DNA of 64,000 nt from assembly GCA_037957365.1 (NCBI GenBank), contig JARHVA010000459.1:3695001-3759000 (forward strand). Reading direction: 5' to 3'. Of this stretch, positions 45,565 through 57,574 are shown in pieces. Source of the stretch: Torreya grandis. Taxonomy: Eukaryota; Streptophyta; Pinopsida; Cupressales; Taxaceae. The stretch's first letter is position 1; each line of letters begins with the position of its first letter. The notes beneath the pieces were generated by a model that worked only from the letters and a program-made list of their open reading frames with translations, was not told where the DNA came from and searched no databases. The position numbers and the translations under genes are program-made.

Positions 45565-46955
45565 TGATGAGTGTCATTTAACTCTTCATTTAATCAATGT
45601 TAAATTGATGTCTTATCAACTAGGGATAGTGTCTAAAGCTGTGTGTAGTAAGGTGTAGGATGGTAGATCTAGAAGTCTGCTTGTACTGGTGTTTAATGGT
45701 CATATTATAACTTTGACTAATGAAAGAAATGTGTCCTAAACTACTTGATTCACTATTTTGATATAAAGGAAAAGATGTAACTATTTAATCAAATAAACCC
45801 ACTCTTTTGCTTGAAAGTAAAATCACACTCCTATTTATGCTTGGGTGGAAATAGAGATGTTTAACTTAAAAAGGAAATTTGCTTTACACATTTGCTATAA
45901 AATAAAACACACTTTTCTTAGAAAGGAAATGACTTTGGAATAAGGAAATATCTTTTAAACTATGAATTTATTTTGATGTTTTATGAATGAATGCAAACAT
46001 TAGCAAAATTTTGATTAGTTATAACAAAGAGTTAATATAATATAACATAAGTATCGTACATAATTCCTGGTTCCAAGGAGAGTGGGCCCTTGCTCCTCTC
46101 AAAGTCAAGATTAAAGATTAATCAATGCTAGACACTAAAGTGATAATTCATAAAACTAAAATGATTACAATTTTTTTTAAACTTGTAATATGCTTGTACA
46201 TATCTTTCATCTATTATATCTTTTTAATAACAAAAGTCTTACATTTTATACTAATATAATCAACTCAAAATCAGATGCAAAGAGATAGGATTTATTGGTT
46301 GATCCACTCTTCCAAAAATAGAAGATTGGATTTCCAAGAGATCCAATTATTTTGATGAAATAGATATACTATCCTAAAATAGTCCTAAGATCCAAATATA
46401 TACAACTTTATCAAAAACAAATCATACAAAATAGAATGTGAGTATTTTCCTCATTTGACTCTTGCTGGAATGATTCTCTCTCATCTTATTTGGCCACTAG
46501 CTTCCCCATTTGTAGCTTTGTCTTTACAGAATCCATAGAATTGACCCTATAGAGTTGGTAGGAATGAGCCTATAGAGTCTATAGAAACAAGCCTATGGAG
46601 TCCACAGAAATAAGCCTGTGAAGTCCATAGAAAGAAGCCTATGGCATCCACAGAAACAAGCCATCTATGTGAGTTCATAGTTTTGTTGGATAGAGATCAA
46701 AATTGAAATTTCACTAAACATCACCTATGTCTTCTTCCTGAGCATTATTCACAATAAAAATCACTAAAACATGCTATGTATTAGACATTAATGACAAAGT
46801 AAAGGTTTAGTCTTTGGTTCAATATAAACAAGACAAATATCTACTTTCCATGTAATAAATATCTAACAATCTATTATTTTCGTAAGATAATATCCATAGA
46901 GAGATGAATTGAGGGAAATAACATGTCAATAATGAGTCACATTCTGAGCTCATCA
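45565..46955 (-). repeat. Element C right LTR (5' LTR)
   Basis: The 1,391-bp copy begins TGATGAGTGTCATTT and ends GAGCTCATCA. It carries about five units of the 23-bp minisatellite (46,543-46,664). It has an extra TTAAATTGATG-type insertion near its start compared with the left LTR. Confidence 0.93.
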
Positions 46956-46960
46956 TTATT

Positions 46961-47932
46961 TGAGTTGTAGAGGGTAGTGTTATGCTACCCAAATCATGTC
47001 AAACCATTTGTGCCTTTGAGTCTTTTGAAGCATAACATTGACCAAATCATTCAAGAATGCTTATGCTGTTAGGCTACTCAATGTTTTTTATAAACTTGTT
47101 TACCATTGTATCAAAACCATTTTTTTTGAACCACATTATGTATACCATTTGGAACTTTGTCTTATGTCGTCATGTTGTCCAATCTTATCTAGATTGTTTG
47201 GTCAAACCTTAGTTTTCAACATTGAGTTTTTAATTAGCCTTGTTAAGTTTGGATCCAAACATTGATTGATTTATTATTAGGCCTCAATTCATGGGGTTAG
47301 TACATGGATCTTTTTCTTTTGGGTTGCATAGTTTCGATTAATCAATTACCCAAATTTGAAAACTATTGATGGTTTGTTTTTTTAATGCCTATCATCATCA
47401 TTGTTTGTAACTTTATTTAGGAGAACATAGACTTTCTCAAAGAGCCTTTTATATTATGCCTTATGTCAATTGATCATGTTTATGTTTGATTATGTGTGTT
47501 GGGTTTATGTCAAAGTTGATTCCAAAACTTGTTAGATTAAATCATATCACATCATGCCTATTTTTTAATCTTTATATTTTGACACTATGTTTGGACAAAA
47601 GACCTAGCAACTCAACTTTTCCCTTTCCTATTTTAGACCTTGTTTTGAACACTTTGACCTGGACCTTTCTCATGTCAGTTGTTATTTAGAAGCTTGACCT
47701 TTTATGCATATGAAATTTAACATTAGACATTTGATGTCAGGGTATTTTATGCCAAGTCTTAGCACAAATAATTTTAGAGATATAGATCCACTCTTAGACC
47801 ATATTGGAGATACAAATCCACCCCTTGGACTAAGTTAGACCATGTTTGATTCATTTGTTCTTTCGACATAGTTTTTTTAGAGTTTGTAGAACTCTAAGCC
47901 TATTTATTTTAGAGCTTTCATCATTCACATAG
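46961..47932 (+). other. Element B internal tract right of element C
   Basis: This is the continuation of the element B leader after element C. Short frames (47,038-47,265 and 47,486-47,689) show no recognisable domain and I regard them as chance. Confidence 0.45.
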
Positions 47933-48106
47933 ATGTCTTGCTACACTAATGGTGAAGTCAGATACAATATGAATTGTGATAGAATGGCCACAAAAAATGA
48001 CTTTTATGGCTTTTATCAAGACCCCAATGATGTTAATATGGTTTGTGAGATAGATTTCTATCTGCCTCATATTAATCACTTATGGGAACAATTCCACAAA
48101 GAAAAT

Positions 48107-48160
48107 TATGATCCAAATCAAGACCTTGATTGGTATGATCCAAATCAAGACCTTGATTGG
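48107..48160 (+). repeat. Perfect 27-bp tandem duplication
   Basis: Two identical 27-bp copies begin TATGATCCAAATCAAGACCT at 48,107 and 48,134. They encode YDPNQDLDW twice. The lack of any difference between the copies suggests a recent slippage event compared with the age of the element. Confidence 0.95.
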
Positions 48161-48386
48161 TATGAAGAGGCTTATGAAGAGGAATTTAAAGACCCAATTA
48201 TAGATAATGTTGTTTGGGATATGAATCCATACCCTCTTTACAATAATTAGTACATGGAACATAGTCAAGAACCAACATATGATCCAACTCATGACTAGGA
48301 TGATATGGTTTACGAGGAAGACTTGGATGTTTTTTCTTTTGAAAATAATTAGGTTTCATGATTTCCTATTGCTATCTAATCATCAA

Positions 48387-48650
48387 CTACCCTTAACCCT
48401 CCTTTGAATTATATGAGCTATCAAGCTCTACAATATCCAAGGAGTACTATTATCATACTATGACCTCATACTTCGGTTTGTGTGAGAAATCAAGCTCCAT
48501 AATGCCCATTCATCATTCCAAGACTTAGTCCTTTGGCTTGTGTAAGCAATCAATCCACAAAATACCATATTGTTACCATCTCAAGACTTTGTCTTTTGGC
48601 TCATGTAAGCAATCATGCTCCCCAAGGCCCTATAATTATCCAACCATGAG
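48387..48650 (+). repeat. About 62-bp tandem repeat in element B ORF
   Basis: Three to four diverged units share CTTTGGCT or CTTTTGGCT, then TGTAAGCAATCA, then GCTCC and a CC-rich end. Clear unit starts are near 48,461, 48,521 and 48,583. In the ORF frame they encode repeated ..CVSNQ.. type peptides. Confidence 0.65.
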
Positions 48651-50151
48651 TCATTCCTCATATAATACCAATGCCATACAAACCTCAACCCATGCAATCA
48701 TTCAAAGACCAAGTTATGTTCTAAACTAGTATTTTCTAAATCATTGGAAACCAAAGACAAGAGAACCAACCAATCTGAGATGTTTATGTTGAATCAACCA
48801 TTTATGATAAGTCAACCTATGATAAATTACTTATTGATCCTATACCAATTGTCAAGGAGTCTTACAGTGACAAGCTAGTTAATATTGAGTCACTTCTTAA
48901 TGATTATAACCACTTTTGGGAAAATCATTACCTTGACCATGTGCCTATTTTTCAAGAACATCTCATTGAAAATCTAGTCTCTAAGGAGTTGTCTCTTGAC
49001 CTATTTCCCATCCTAGAGGAGTCTCACTTTGACAAACAGTCTTTGTGGATTCCATTATGTGATTATAGGTTGTTACTTGTCCAGAACCAAGCATTGAACA
49101 AGACATCATTGTAATAGAGTACCCACCAAATGAATAATTAGAGTTAGAGTCAAGTTATATTCTTGAATTAACATTATATTTAGCATCAAAATTAGAACCA
49201 ACATTAATCTCAACATCAAATTTAGAGTCTTTTGATTCAGAATCAGATTTAGAAGAAGAATATGTCTATGGCTATTAGAACATTGGTTATGCATGCCTTA
49301 TAGATCAATTTGAATATATTTGTGATCCTTCTATAATTTTTGAGGATGAGTACTTCAACTTTGACACAATTTTTCTTAGTATCTTCTACAAGGATTATGT
49401 AGGCTCTCCCCATTCCATTACCATTCCACAAGCCATTACCATCAACTAAGATAGCCATATTATTGACATTCCATCTCCCACAAGTGTCGATTGGGATCGA
49501 TAAAATCACACTTTGTTAAAATTCATCCATGACAACATAGTATTTGAAAAATGAGGCCAAGACAAAATTCATGTACTAGAAGAATACTCTCCTAGAGGGA
49601 CCTTTTCAAAGGCACTAAGGGACAATCAAAGTCAAAACTTAGCATCTTCTAGGGAAAATTTTTTAGAAGTGTTAGAAGATAATCAAATTAAAAATCTAAT
49701 GTTCATTAATGAATCCTTCTCAAAGGCACTACGAGAAAATAATGATAACTTCATTGGTGAAAACATCTTTGAGGCACCAATAGCTAAGCATAAAATTTCT
49801 TCACTACTTGAAGAAGAAAAAATCAAAGAGTAAATCAAAATAGCTTCGAATCTATATCCTAATTATATGGTAGCTAATCTCAAGATAAAACAACAAAAAA
49901 ATCTAGTGGTCCTATCAAGAGAACAAGTATTTGACCCTGCCACAACCAAAATTTTATCAAATTTGGCATTAACAACATTACATGTGACTAAAAGTCTTGA
50001 TCTTCATTTATTTCCCCACCATTCTACATTCTATTATCATTTGCCATTCCATTTCAAAATCAAGCCTACCATCCATTATTTTCCTTTTTTACCATCCATG
50101 GCCGCACTTTCCTTTGTAAAGGCTACAAAGATACCTTGTCTCAACACTTGA

Positions 50152-52213
50152 AGGAATCAGAATCAATGACTAATGAAGATAATGAAAGCATTCTTAGCAA
50201 TCAAATCTATATGCCATTTTTTATAGAGAAACTAATTAGATGAGGTGTAGGATAGTAATTAACATGATTGAATATTTTTTTTCATTTTTTATTAGGACAT
50301 GAATCTCCCCATCAACAGGAATAATAGAATCAAAAATGACACCTAGGCCAAAAACATGTACCATACCATTTCATAGTGCCATGCCATTATCATTATTGCA
50401 TATCCTTTTGCCATTATTATATATTCCTAGCCATTCACCCCATCATTCAGGGTAAAACCTACTACCATTTTATCTAATCTATTAAAAAACCATCATTATC
50501 CTTAGAAATGCCATTATATCATATCATTCCATTTCTATTTAGACCAAAGTCTATTTTTAGTCATCCTACCCAATCCTCTTTTGATCTTGATTAATTTGGT
50601 TCTTCTCACACCTTTTTTGGGGGGATTCTAATCAAGTTTCAATAATCTATCCAATCCATGTTTACAATGATAGTCTATGAAAGTAGTGTGATAGTTAATA
50701 TGGCAAGATATCTTTCATCCTATCCACATTTGTCCTTATGAGCTTGATTATAACTACCTATGGGAAAATCAATATCTCACTAGTCTTGTTACTAATTATA
50801 ACTACCTATAGTCAAATTAGTATCAATTAAACTATGTAGTTGTATCTTAGTTTTAATCATGTATGGGAAAACTATGGGCAAAACTTGTTTATCATGTATT
50901 GTCATATCACTTTCCCATCACTACTTTCATTTGATTGGCGATTTGCCAGATTTGAGAACTTGTTGGGACCTAGTTAGTTTCTTCCCACCTTTTATGTGGA
51001 TTAATTACTATGAATTAAGTTCATTTTAGGACTATGTGGGTCATGCTCAATTGATGTTGAGGTCACCTCAGTCCCCCTTTTCATACACTCTCAATATTTT
51101 ATGAGTAACCTAAGCCAAATGCTCTCACAATTTTGTGAGTAGGTATCTTGTCATTCTCTAACGAGTTAAGATACCTCAAAATTTCAAAAATATTCATAAC
51201 ATTTCAAAAATCCAAAAATATGTCTTTTCTAAGCTTATTCAGTTATCTTCAATCCACCTTATTGGGGCATTACCATTATTAGGATGCTTTCTATTACTTT
51301 TATTTTCAGGCTTTCTATTTGTTTGTTTGTTCACTTGCCTTTTTGTTTACTTTTAACACTATTGCCTTGACTTAGTCTATATGTGTTCATTGGGTGATTC
51401 CTTTCACACCTTATTCTTGAGTCTATCCATATTCATACATCAACATTGTCATCATGGTTTTTATCATTAGTGCATTATTTTCAAGTGTTTATTGGATCGA
51501 GTGTCAGTCCTTATGCATATTTTGGCCAAGTCTTCATGGTGTTCTATCATGAAGCATACCATCACATACTACATCAAAAAATAGCTTCATAAATGTCTAA
51601 AATCACTGGAGCCATAGAATTTTCTCCTTCACACCTTGGCAAATCCTTGCACCCACCTTGATCAATATAACTCATTTAACCATTCTAGTTGTATCATTGT
51701 TAATCAAGATAAGCATATTCTCATTAGTAGGTAAAACTAACTCATTCACATTGATAAATCTTATTCTTCTTACATCCACTCATATTTAATATATATTCTA
51801 GGTTTTATCCTTGAGTTATGCTTGATAATCAACCCTAACTAGGGCACACTAATCTTTATCCAATCTAGGTCCTCTAATGATTATAACCACCTATGGGAAA
51901 ATCATTATTTTGACTTTTATTCTTGATTATAACCACCTTTGGGAAAATGAGTATCATTTTTACATCAATACATGAAATCATTTTCTCATTTAAATTAATC
52001 TCAACCATAGGTTAATTCCACCTTTCTTCTTGATTCTTTTCGAGGGACCATTCATAAACATATGCGATAGCCACTCCCTCAAGGGGGCATCATCCCAGGC
52101 ATTCCAAGCACTATTTGAAAATTTTCTCTTTAATCATTATCTTCTTCTTTGGCATTTAAGACCTTTTCATTCTTTGAGAAGACAATTATTTGCCTATGGT
52201 TTGCAACATCTTC
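50152..52213 (+). other. Element B 3' internal region with dispersed TATAACCACCTATGGGAAAA motif
   Basis: No long frame is open. The motif GATTATAACCACCTATGGGA and close variants occur at 50,746, 50,794, 51,879 and 51,925, in addition to 48,902 in the ORF. They encode DYNHLWEN-like peptides, so this region is probably a decayed part of the same repeat protein. An intact 63-codon frame at 52,030-52,221 has no recognisable domain. Confidence 0.5.
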
Positions 52214-52229
52214 CAAAATAGGGGTAAAC
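52214..52229 (+). other. Element B polypurine tract
   Basis: CAAAATAGGGGTAAAC lies directly before the 3' LTR. The AAAATAGGGG core fits a plus-strand primer and fixes the orientation of B. Confidence 0.6.
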
Positions 52230-53423
52230 TATAGACACCTAAAACTAGCTGTTGATAACCTCCAACAAGGATTTTGACCAATTTCTATGCAAAATGCATA
52301 ATTTGGCCTAAAAATACTAAAACATGATAAATGATATGAAAATGACATATTCAATTGCCAATTTTGGCTAGGGTATCCCTAAATGGGTAAATTTAATTTA
52401 TGGGCCAACTAACTTTGATCAGTCTATTTCGAGTCAAAATTCCAATTTTGCACCCACGTGCTCTAGACTGCTCTTTCCTATCAAATCTTTTGCACAAGAC
52501 TCATTCCTTTGTTATTTGTTATTAGCAACATTATAAATGGGAATATTCATCCAATGCATCTAATAGTGACTTTCAATTCCAATCCAATCAAATTTAGGAC
52601 TAATAACAAGGCATTCTAATCAATTTGGGTAATTTGTGCATAATGTGCTTAATCATGCCTAAGAGCTAACTAACTTAAATCAAGGCCTAATGAATAATTC
52701 TATGAAAGTTGTTGAATATTTGTTTTTAAAAATGAATATTGAATAGCTACATCATCAAGTGACCTCATTTATTAGGAAGCCATCCCTAGTTCATAAATGC
52801 CACAAATATCAAGATTCATGCCCTCCATGCCTCATCAATGCCTTCCATGCCTCTTAATTTCCACTTATTCCAATGTCATGATGAGGGTAATTATAAACTT
52901 AATTCCAAAAAATTAATTAATCCTCAACCACATATCTCAATATTGAGATGGACAATTGAGGTTGATTCTGATCAAATCTAAAAATCTATAAATAAGAGGC
53001 CTCACAACATCATTTCTAAGCTTAATTAGTGAAAATTTATAATGCAAGATTGGTTCCAAAAGGCTTCAAGAAACTAGTGTTGTAATGAAAAATTGATTCC
53101 AAGCCAAACCAAGCCAAGACACAAGCCAAAGGTGCTAGGGCGAGATGAAAGTAGCCACACTTCATTGAAGAATAACTCTTGAAGCACAAGTTGAGCAAGC
53201 CACTACTACAAAGGCATTTGGAGCATTCAAGGAAGGTGAAGGAACTCTTGTATTTGATCCCTTACTTTTTATTTGTGCTTGTCATTTGATTTTGTTAACT
53301 AAGCTCTCCCTAGTGTCTAGGCCTAGAGATGTTATGTTATTAGTGTGTTTATTTCATTTTGTTTTCATTTTGGAACTAACACAATAATAACCATCCTCTC
53401 TTGAGTCAAATTCCTAGATCAAA
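52230..53423 (+). repeat. Element B 3' LTR
   Basis: It begins TATAGACACC, where the terminal TG has become TA, and ends TAGATCAAA, where the partner has TAGATCACA. The target duplication AATTT follows at 53,424-53,428. Confidence 0.9.
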
Positions 53424-53428
53424 AATTT

Positions 53429-54270
53429 TACAATAATCAAGTCACTATCCAAAATTACATGTGTCAAATATGAGATAAGATTTGATTGATTATGAGGATA
53501 CATGTCATTGACATGCTTCCCATCTTGATATTTAGTATGTTCTATGATTAATTCATTTTTATTTCACCATTTATTTTCTTATTTTCCAAATTTATGTAAG
53601 ATTACAACCATTTATAGAGTTTCTCATACTTGCCAGCTTGAATTAGTATGATAAATTTAAGACCAAATTTTTACAAATTCTATTTTTCTTTTATTCTTCC
53701 CATCATGATATAGTATAATTTATTGACTTAATTTTGATTTGTTTTTATTACCATTTGTGCACTTTTACATACCTTCCATTTTATTACATTGTTTTTCATA
53801 CTTACCAATGTGATATTTAGTATGATTTTACTTTTTTTAATTTGGTGCAAAAATATTTTACATTCGTTTAAAAGAAAATCCCCTTTTACTATCTTGTTTG
53901 CCATTTTCTTGAACCTTTATACTTAGTCATTTTTTTGTTATTACACATTTTCAAACTTGAACTAGTATGTAGTTCATTTCTTTGATTGATTATATTTTTA
54001 CAAGACCTTTTTCACCTGTTTCTTTTTAACCATGCATGTGTAATCCATAATGATAGAAAAGAAACAACACCACATATATTTATTATAGCATATACAACAA
54101 ATCTAAATACATGTGCTAAAAATAAATATATTAAAAATAATCCAAAAACACAACTATAATAAAGCCAACATAGACAACCAACACCAATAAGCTCAAATGA
54201 TACATCATATATATACAATGAGTTTGATACAACCATATACAAAGACCTAGCACTAGGGTTGGGTTCCATC
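53429..54270 (+). other. Element A tract right of B, AT-rich with diverged repeats
   Basis: Blocks of the type CCCATCATGATAT, then TAGTATGATTTA and TTACCATTT, recur about every 120-180 bp. This suggests a decayed tandem array. No gene is recognised; the minus-strand frame 54,012-54,269 is hydrophobic and of low complexity. Confidence 0.4.
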
Positions 54271-54299
54271 CTATGTATCTCATGGCCTATCCATGTTGT

Positions 54300-56275
54300 C
54301 TACTGAGGCCTTGATCTAAATCCTCTAAATGATATGCTATAACAAGGAAGTTTAAGATCTCAATCCCTTTATCTATCCCTGTAGGCATTCTATTTGCACC
54401 TATTCTTGTACTAACTTAGCCAGGGTTGTTATATGTGTCTATGTTAGCTGAGTCTACATCATTGTATATGCCTACATCATCTATGTCACTATGTCCAAAT
54501 GTGTATCTCTCTCATTTGATAATGCCTACCAATCTTATCTCTTGTCTACATCCATCTTTATAGATGGTTACATCCTCTCTGTCCCTGTGCACCTATATCT
54601 GGCTCACTACCTCATCAACTCATTTGAATAAGCTTACTTGAGATAAGTAAGATGATACAATCAGGTCCTCTAATTTCATGGGGTTGTATGGATGTATATT
54701 CTTATCCAAGATGTCATGGAGTGTTCCCCTCACCAAGAACCCCAATATCTCTTCCTCATCCTTAGATATGCCTAAAAAATCATACTAGATTAATATTAGA
54801 TCATTATCATATCTCATAATATCTATTTATATCTCTAAACTACCAAATAAAAAATTAAGAAATAAATTAACCATCTTCATGCCTATATATGTCTCAACTC
54901 TTATGATATCATCATTTGCATCATCAACTAGCATAGTCTCCCCATTTGTGTGGCCTCCTAGTACCTCCTCGATAGGTCACCTCCTTAAACCAAACTCATT
55001 TTTTATAGCTCATGTCCACCTCAGCCTTCATCTAAGTGGTATTTCTATCATCTCCTCTCACTCATCTTTGGGATCATTTGGGATGTCTATAGTCTCCACT
55101 CTCTCTTATCTCCATCATTACCATATCCTTGGTGGCTATTGCTTGTCACAATATATGACATGTAATGGTACATCTAGTGTCTCTATATCATCTACCTCTT
55201 CCTCTACCACTCATCATGACCAACCAATCCATGGTCACTGATGATATGGCCTCAATTTTAACTTCACTATTAGTTATCCAAGTTCCCTCTTCCTTTGTGG
55301 CTTCCTCACATACTAAACCCACTAGTCGAGAATCAATATTAGTATCATAAAATGAGGTAGGACCATATATCTTAGCACATATGCCATTATATGTTGCTCT
55401 CTCCACCATGTATAGTGATCGATCACCTCTCTCTTCTCTAGTGTTAGTATAACTATATGCCAACTTACCCATGTAGCTATTATGTACCCATATGACTAAC
55501 ATAGTATGTCCACATATCTCACCAACTATTGAGCTGGAATGTGGGGCATGACACATGCTACCTAGTCCTTTCTCCATCTTTACACTTGAGGTGACCTATC
55601 ATTGACTGCATGAGGCAACCTAGTTAGTTGATACATGGTAAATCTCTCATATATCTATGACATCATTAGTATGATCGATCCCATAGTATTTTACCCTCTG
55701 ATTAGCATCTAGAATAGATCATGTATGAGTTTGACCTAGATGACAAAGCCTAGATCATCTAATACTCCCTCCTCCATCATCATCATGTTTAATGCTACCA
55801 TGAATAATGGTACATTGCCATCCAACTTCTGACAGAGTACCCACTATGTCACAAGGTCTATCACTTCCTTATAAAGGTCCAAAATATATTATAAATAGAC
55901 ATCATCCATACTAAATCTCTATCCTTTCAATATCATATTTGATCCTATATCCCACACAAATAAGTGTCTCCTTTCCTCTAATCTATCTAGTATCCCTATA
56001 GTCACTGATGCTCCTATTATGGGTAGCTTAAGGATGGCATGGGCATCCTCTAGTGTGATACCTACCTCTATCACATCCCCATTCACCTCCCATATAAAGG
56101 TGTTAGTCAATTATTCCTAACATCCCATGAACATGACTAACATGTTATCACTAAGGGAATCTTCCATATATTAGCTATACCTCCTAGACCCATGGCTATT
56201 AATCTAGCTCAATCTCCATCTGCCAATCTATGTAACAAATCTAGTAACCAAGACATGTCCACCAACCTCCAAAAT
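54300..56275 (-). pseudogene. Plant mobile domain relic, antisense in element A
   Basis: Minus-strand frames starting near 56,275 read RFWRLVDMSWLLDLL, then IAMGLGGIANIWKIPLV. The intact frame 55,919-56,110 carries NTFIWEVNGD and GITLEDAHAILKLPIIG. The pattern TNTFH...GE.TITLEDV..LL.LP..G is that of the transposon-derived plant mobile domain. Frames continue to about 54.3 kb (55,188-55,577 contains the later part) with several stops. It lies opposite to gag of element A and close to its 3' LTR. It may be an antisense ORF belonging to A, or a separate captured fragment; its ends show no terminal repeats. Confidence 0.65.
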
Positions 56276-57558
56276 CTTGGCTATCACTATGACCAAGAAA
56301 TAATAAAGTATGTATTAATTCCTCCATGTCATATATAATCACAATAAATTCTTTATACACATAATTTTTTTTACAATTTTTTTAAAAAAAAAGCTTAATT
56401 ACTTTTACCTTATTCATTTTATCCTATTTCTAGTTTACTTGGTCCCTTTTTCCATCCTTTGGTCATTTTAGGCTATTTTATCCCTCTTTCAAAATTTTTC
56501 ATGCTTTTTTGTGCTTATTCTACTTCCTTGGTCAACCTAATTTGACAAAAAAATCCCTATTTTTATCATTATTGACTTCATATTCCAAGTCAACCCTCTT
56601 ATCTTACCTTCCTTGGTACTGAGTTTTCATTCTAGCCCTTATATACTAGTTACTCACTCAATTATATATTTTTAGCCTATATATTACACTAGGTCAACCC
56701 ATACCTACTAGGTTGACCATATGGATTCTTCCCTATTTAAACCCACTAGGTCAACCTGTTTGACCTAGTGTATTATGTGTGCCGATCTAGTACATTTTTC
56801 ACAAAATGTGCATTTCAATCACTTTTTTCCCAAACCCTTCAAACCCATTTCCCATATTCATTTTTAATACCTTTATAATCTAATTTTTCTTATTTTTGAC
56901 ATATATAAATTCTTAAAATCAAATTTTAACAAAAATTCACTTAATTTAATATAAAATTTCAAAAACTAGTTTGAGATCTGTAGTTGCATACCTATAGTGC
57001 ACCTGCTACCACCTCTAGGTGTCCTCTTCATCTATCATGTCATTCCCTTACCATTCTATCCTTATTTAGTCTTAGAGATACTTTTTCTCTCTTTCACAAG
57101 TCAATTACCCAAATGAATTCTCTTTTTCCCTATTTAAAAACACTTTATTAGAAACTCAATTTTACATTTATTTTCAAGTAGATTCCTTATTTTTCCTCTA
57201 TCTTTGTTTCTACTCATACATTTTAAAAACCATCAAATGAATTAGAATCATGATGATGCAGATATTATTTTACACTATCATATGTATATCTATCTTCCAA
57301 TTTTTTTGATTTTTGGCTATTTTTTGCATTAACTTTTATAGGTTCACCTAATATACTCTACATTGGACACCTTCATTTCTTACATTATAATTTTTTACCT
57401 ACAAAACTAGAGTAAGTTAAAGATATGTGTTTTTAAATATATTTATTTCATTTATATTATTTTCTACTTACTATGCCATGCTTAGCATTAGTGTTGTATG
57501 TTATCATGTTTTCTTCTAAAGCACCATCTTGTGTTGCACCTACATGACATGTGATGAG
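56276..57558 (+). other. Element A 3' untranslated region
   Basis: This non-coding, pyrimidine-rich tract contains the best palindrome of the window: CACTAGGTCAA-N5-TTGACCTAGTG at 56,744-56,770 (perfect 11-bp arms, spacer CCTGT). Other half-sites lie near 56,690 and 56,715. Nothing else is recognised. Confidence 0.55.
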
Positions 57559-57574
57559 CTTCAATTGGGGCATA
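57559..57574 (+). other. Element A polypurine tract (weak)
   Basis: CTTCAATTGGGGCATA lies directly before the 3' LTR. The GGGG core is in the expected place but the tract is not pure purine. Confidence 0.45.

Larger units (their letters stand above)
34449..46955 (-). mobile_element. Element C: Athila/Tat-like Ty3/gypsy retrotransposon with extra ORF, nested in B
   Basis: LTRs of about 1.4 kb start TGATGAGTGTCATTT and end GCTCATCA (34,449-35,846 and 45,565-46,955), with TGATGAG/CTCATCA terminal inverted repeats. Flanking pentamers are TCATT (34,444-34,448) and TTATT (46,956-46,960), one mismatch. The minus strand carries a tRNA-Asp type primer site, gag with a canonical knuckle, the LRSGK motif, protease, RT, RNase H, HHCC integrase with GPY module, then an extra ORF before the polypurine tract. 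This is the Athila/Tat non-chromovirus layout. It has the best preserved pol in the window. Confidence 0.93.
47933..50151 (+). pseudogene. Element B repeat-rich acidic ORF, unrecognised
   Basis: The first frame (47,933-48,250, 105 codons) starts MSCYTNGEVRYN and is rich in Asp, Asn and Tyr. It contains a perfect duplication of nine residues, YDPNQDLDW. After a stop the same frame goes on through a tandem region with about 21-residue repeats (ACVSNQS and AHVSNHA types, 48,387-48,650). It then reads ESLLNDYNHFWENHYLDHVP near 48,900. A shifted frame from about 49,140 to 50,151 is again acidic (FDSESDLEEEYV) and contains TFSKALRDNQSQNL-type repeats. I recognise no known retrotransposon domain. 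It sits where gag would be, so a fast-evolving structural protein is one possibility. Confidence 0.5.
31869..53423 (+). mobile_element. Element B: LTR retrotransposon with unrecognised ORF, nested in A and interrupted by C
   Basis: LTRs of about 1.2 kb (31,869-33,070 and 52,230-53,423) are flanked by a perfect AATTT duplication (31,864-31,868 and 53,424-53,428). A purine-rich AAAATAGGGG lies just before the right LTR, so the element reads on the plus strand. Without C it would be about 9 kb. No gag, protease, RT or integrase of known type is visible. A decayed ORF rich in acidic residues and repeated peptides fills 47.9-52.0 kb. This is the profile of a non-autonomous, LARD-like element. Confidence 0.88.

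Noticed and set aside
54012..54269. 85-codon minus-strand ORF with hydrophobic stretches (possible membrane protein)
   Set aside because: The hydrophobic residues follow from AT-rich codons. The upstream plant mobile domain frame is broken before it, and no signal or topology pattern is convincing.
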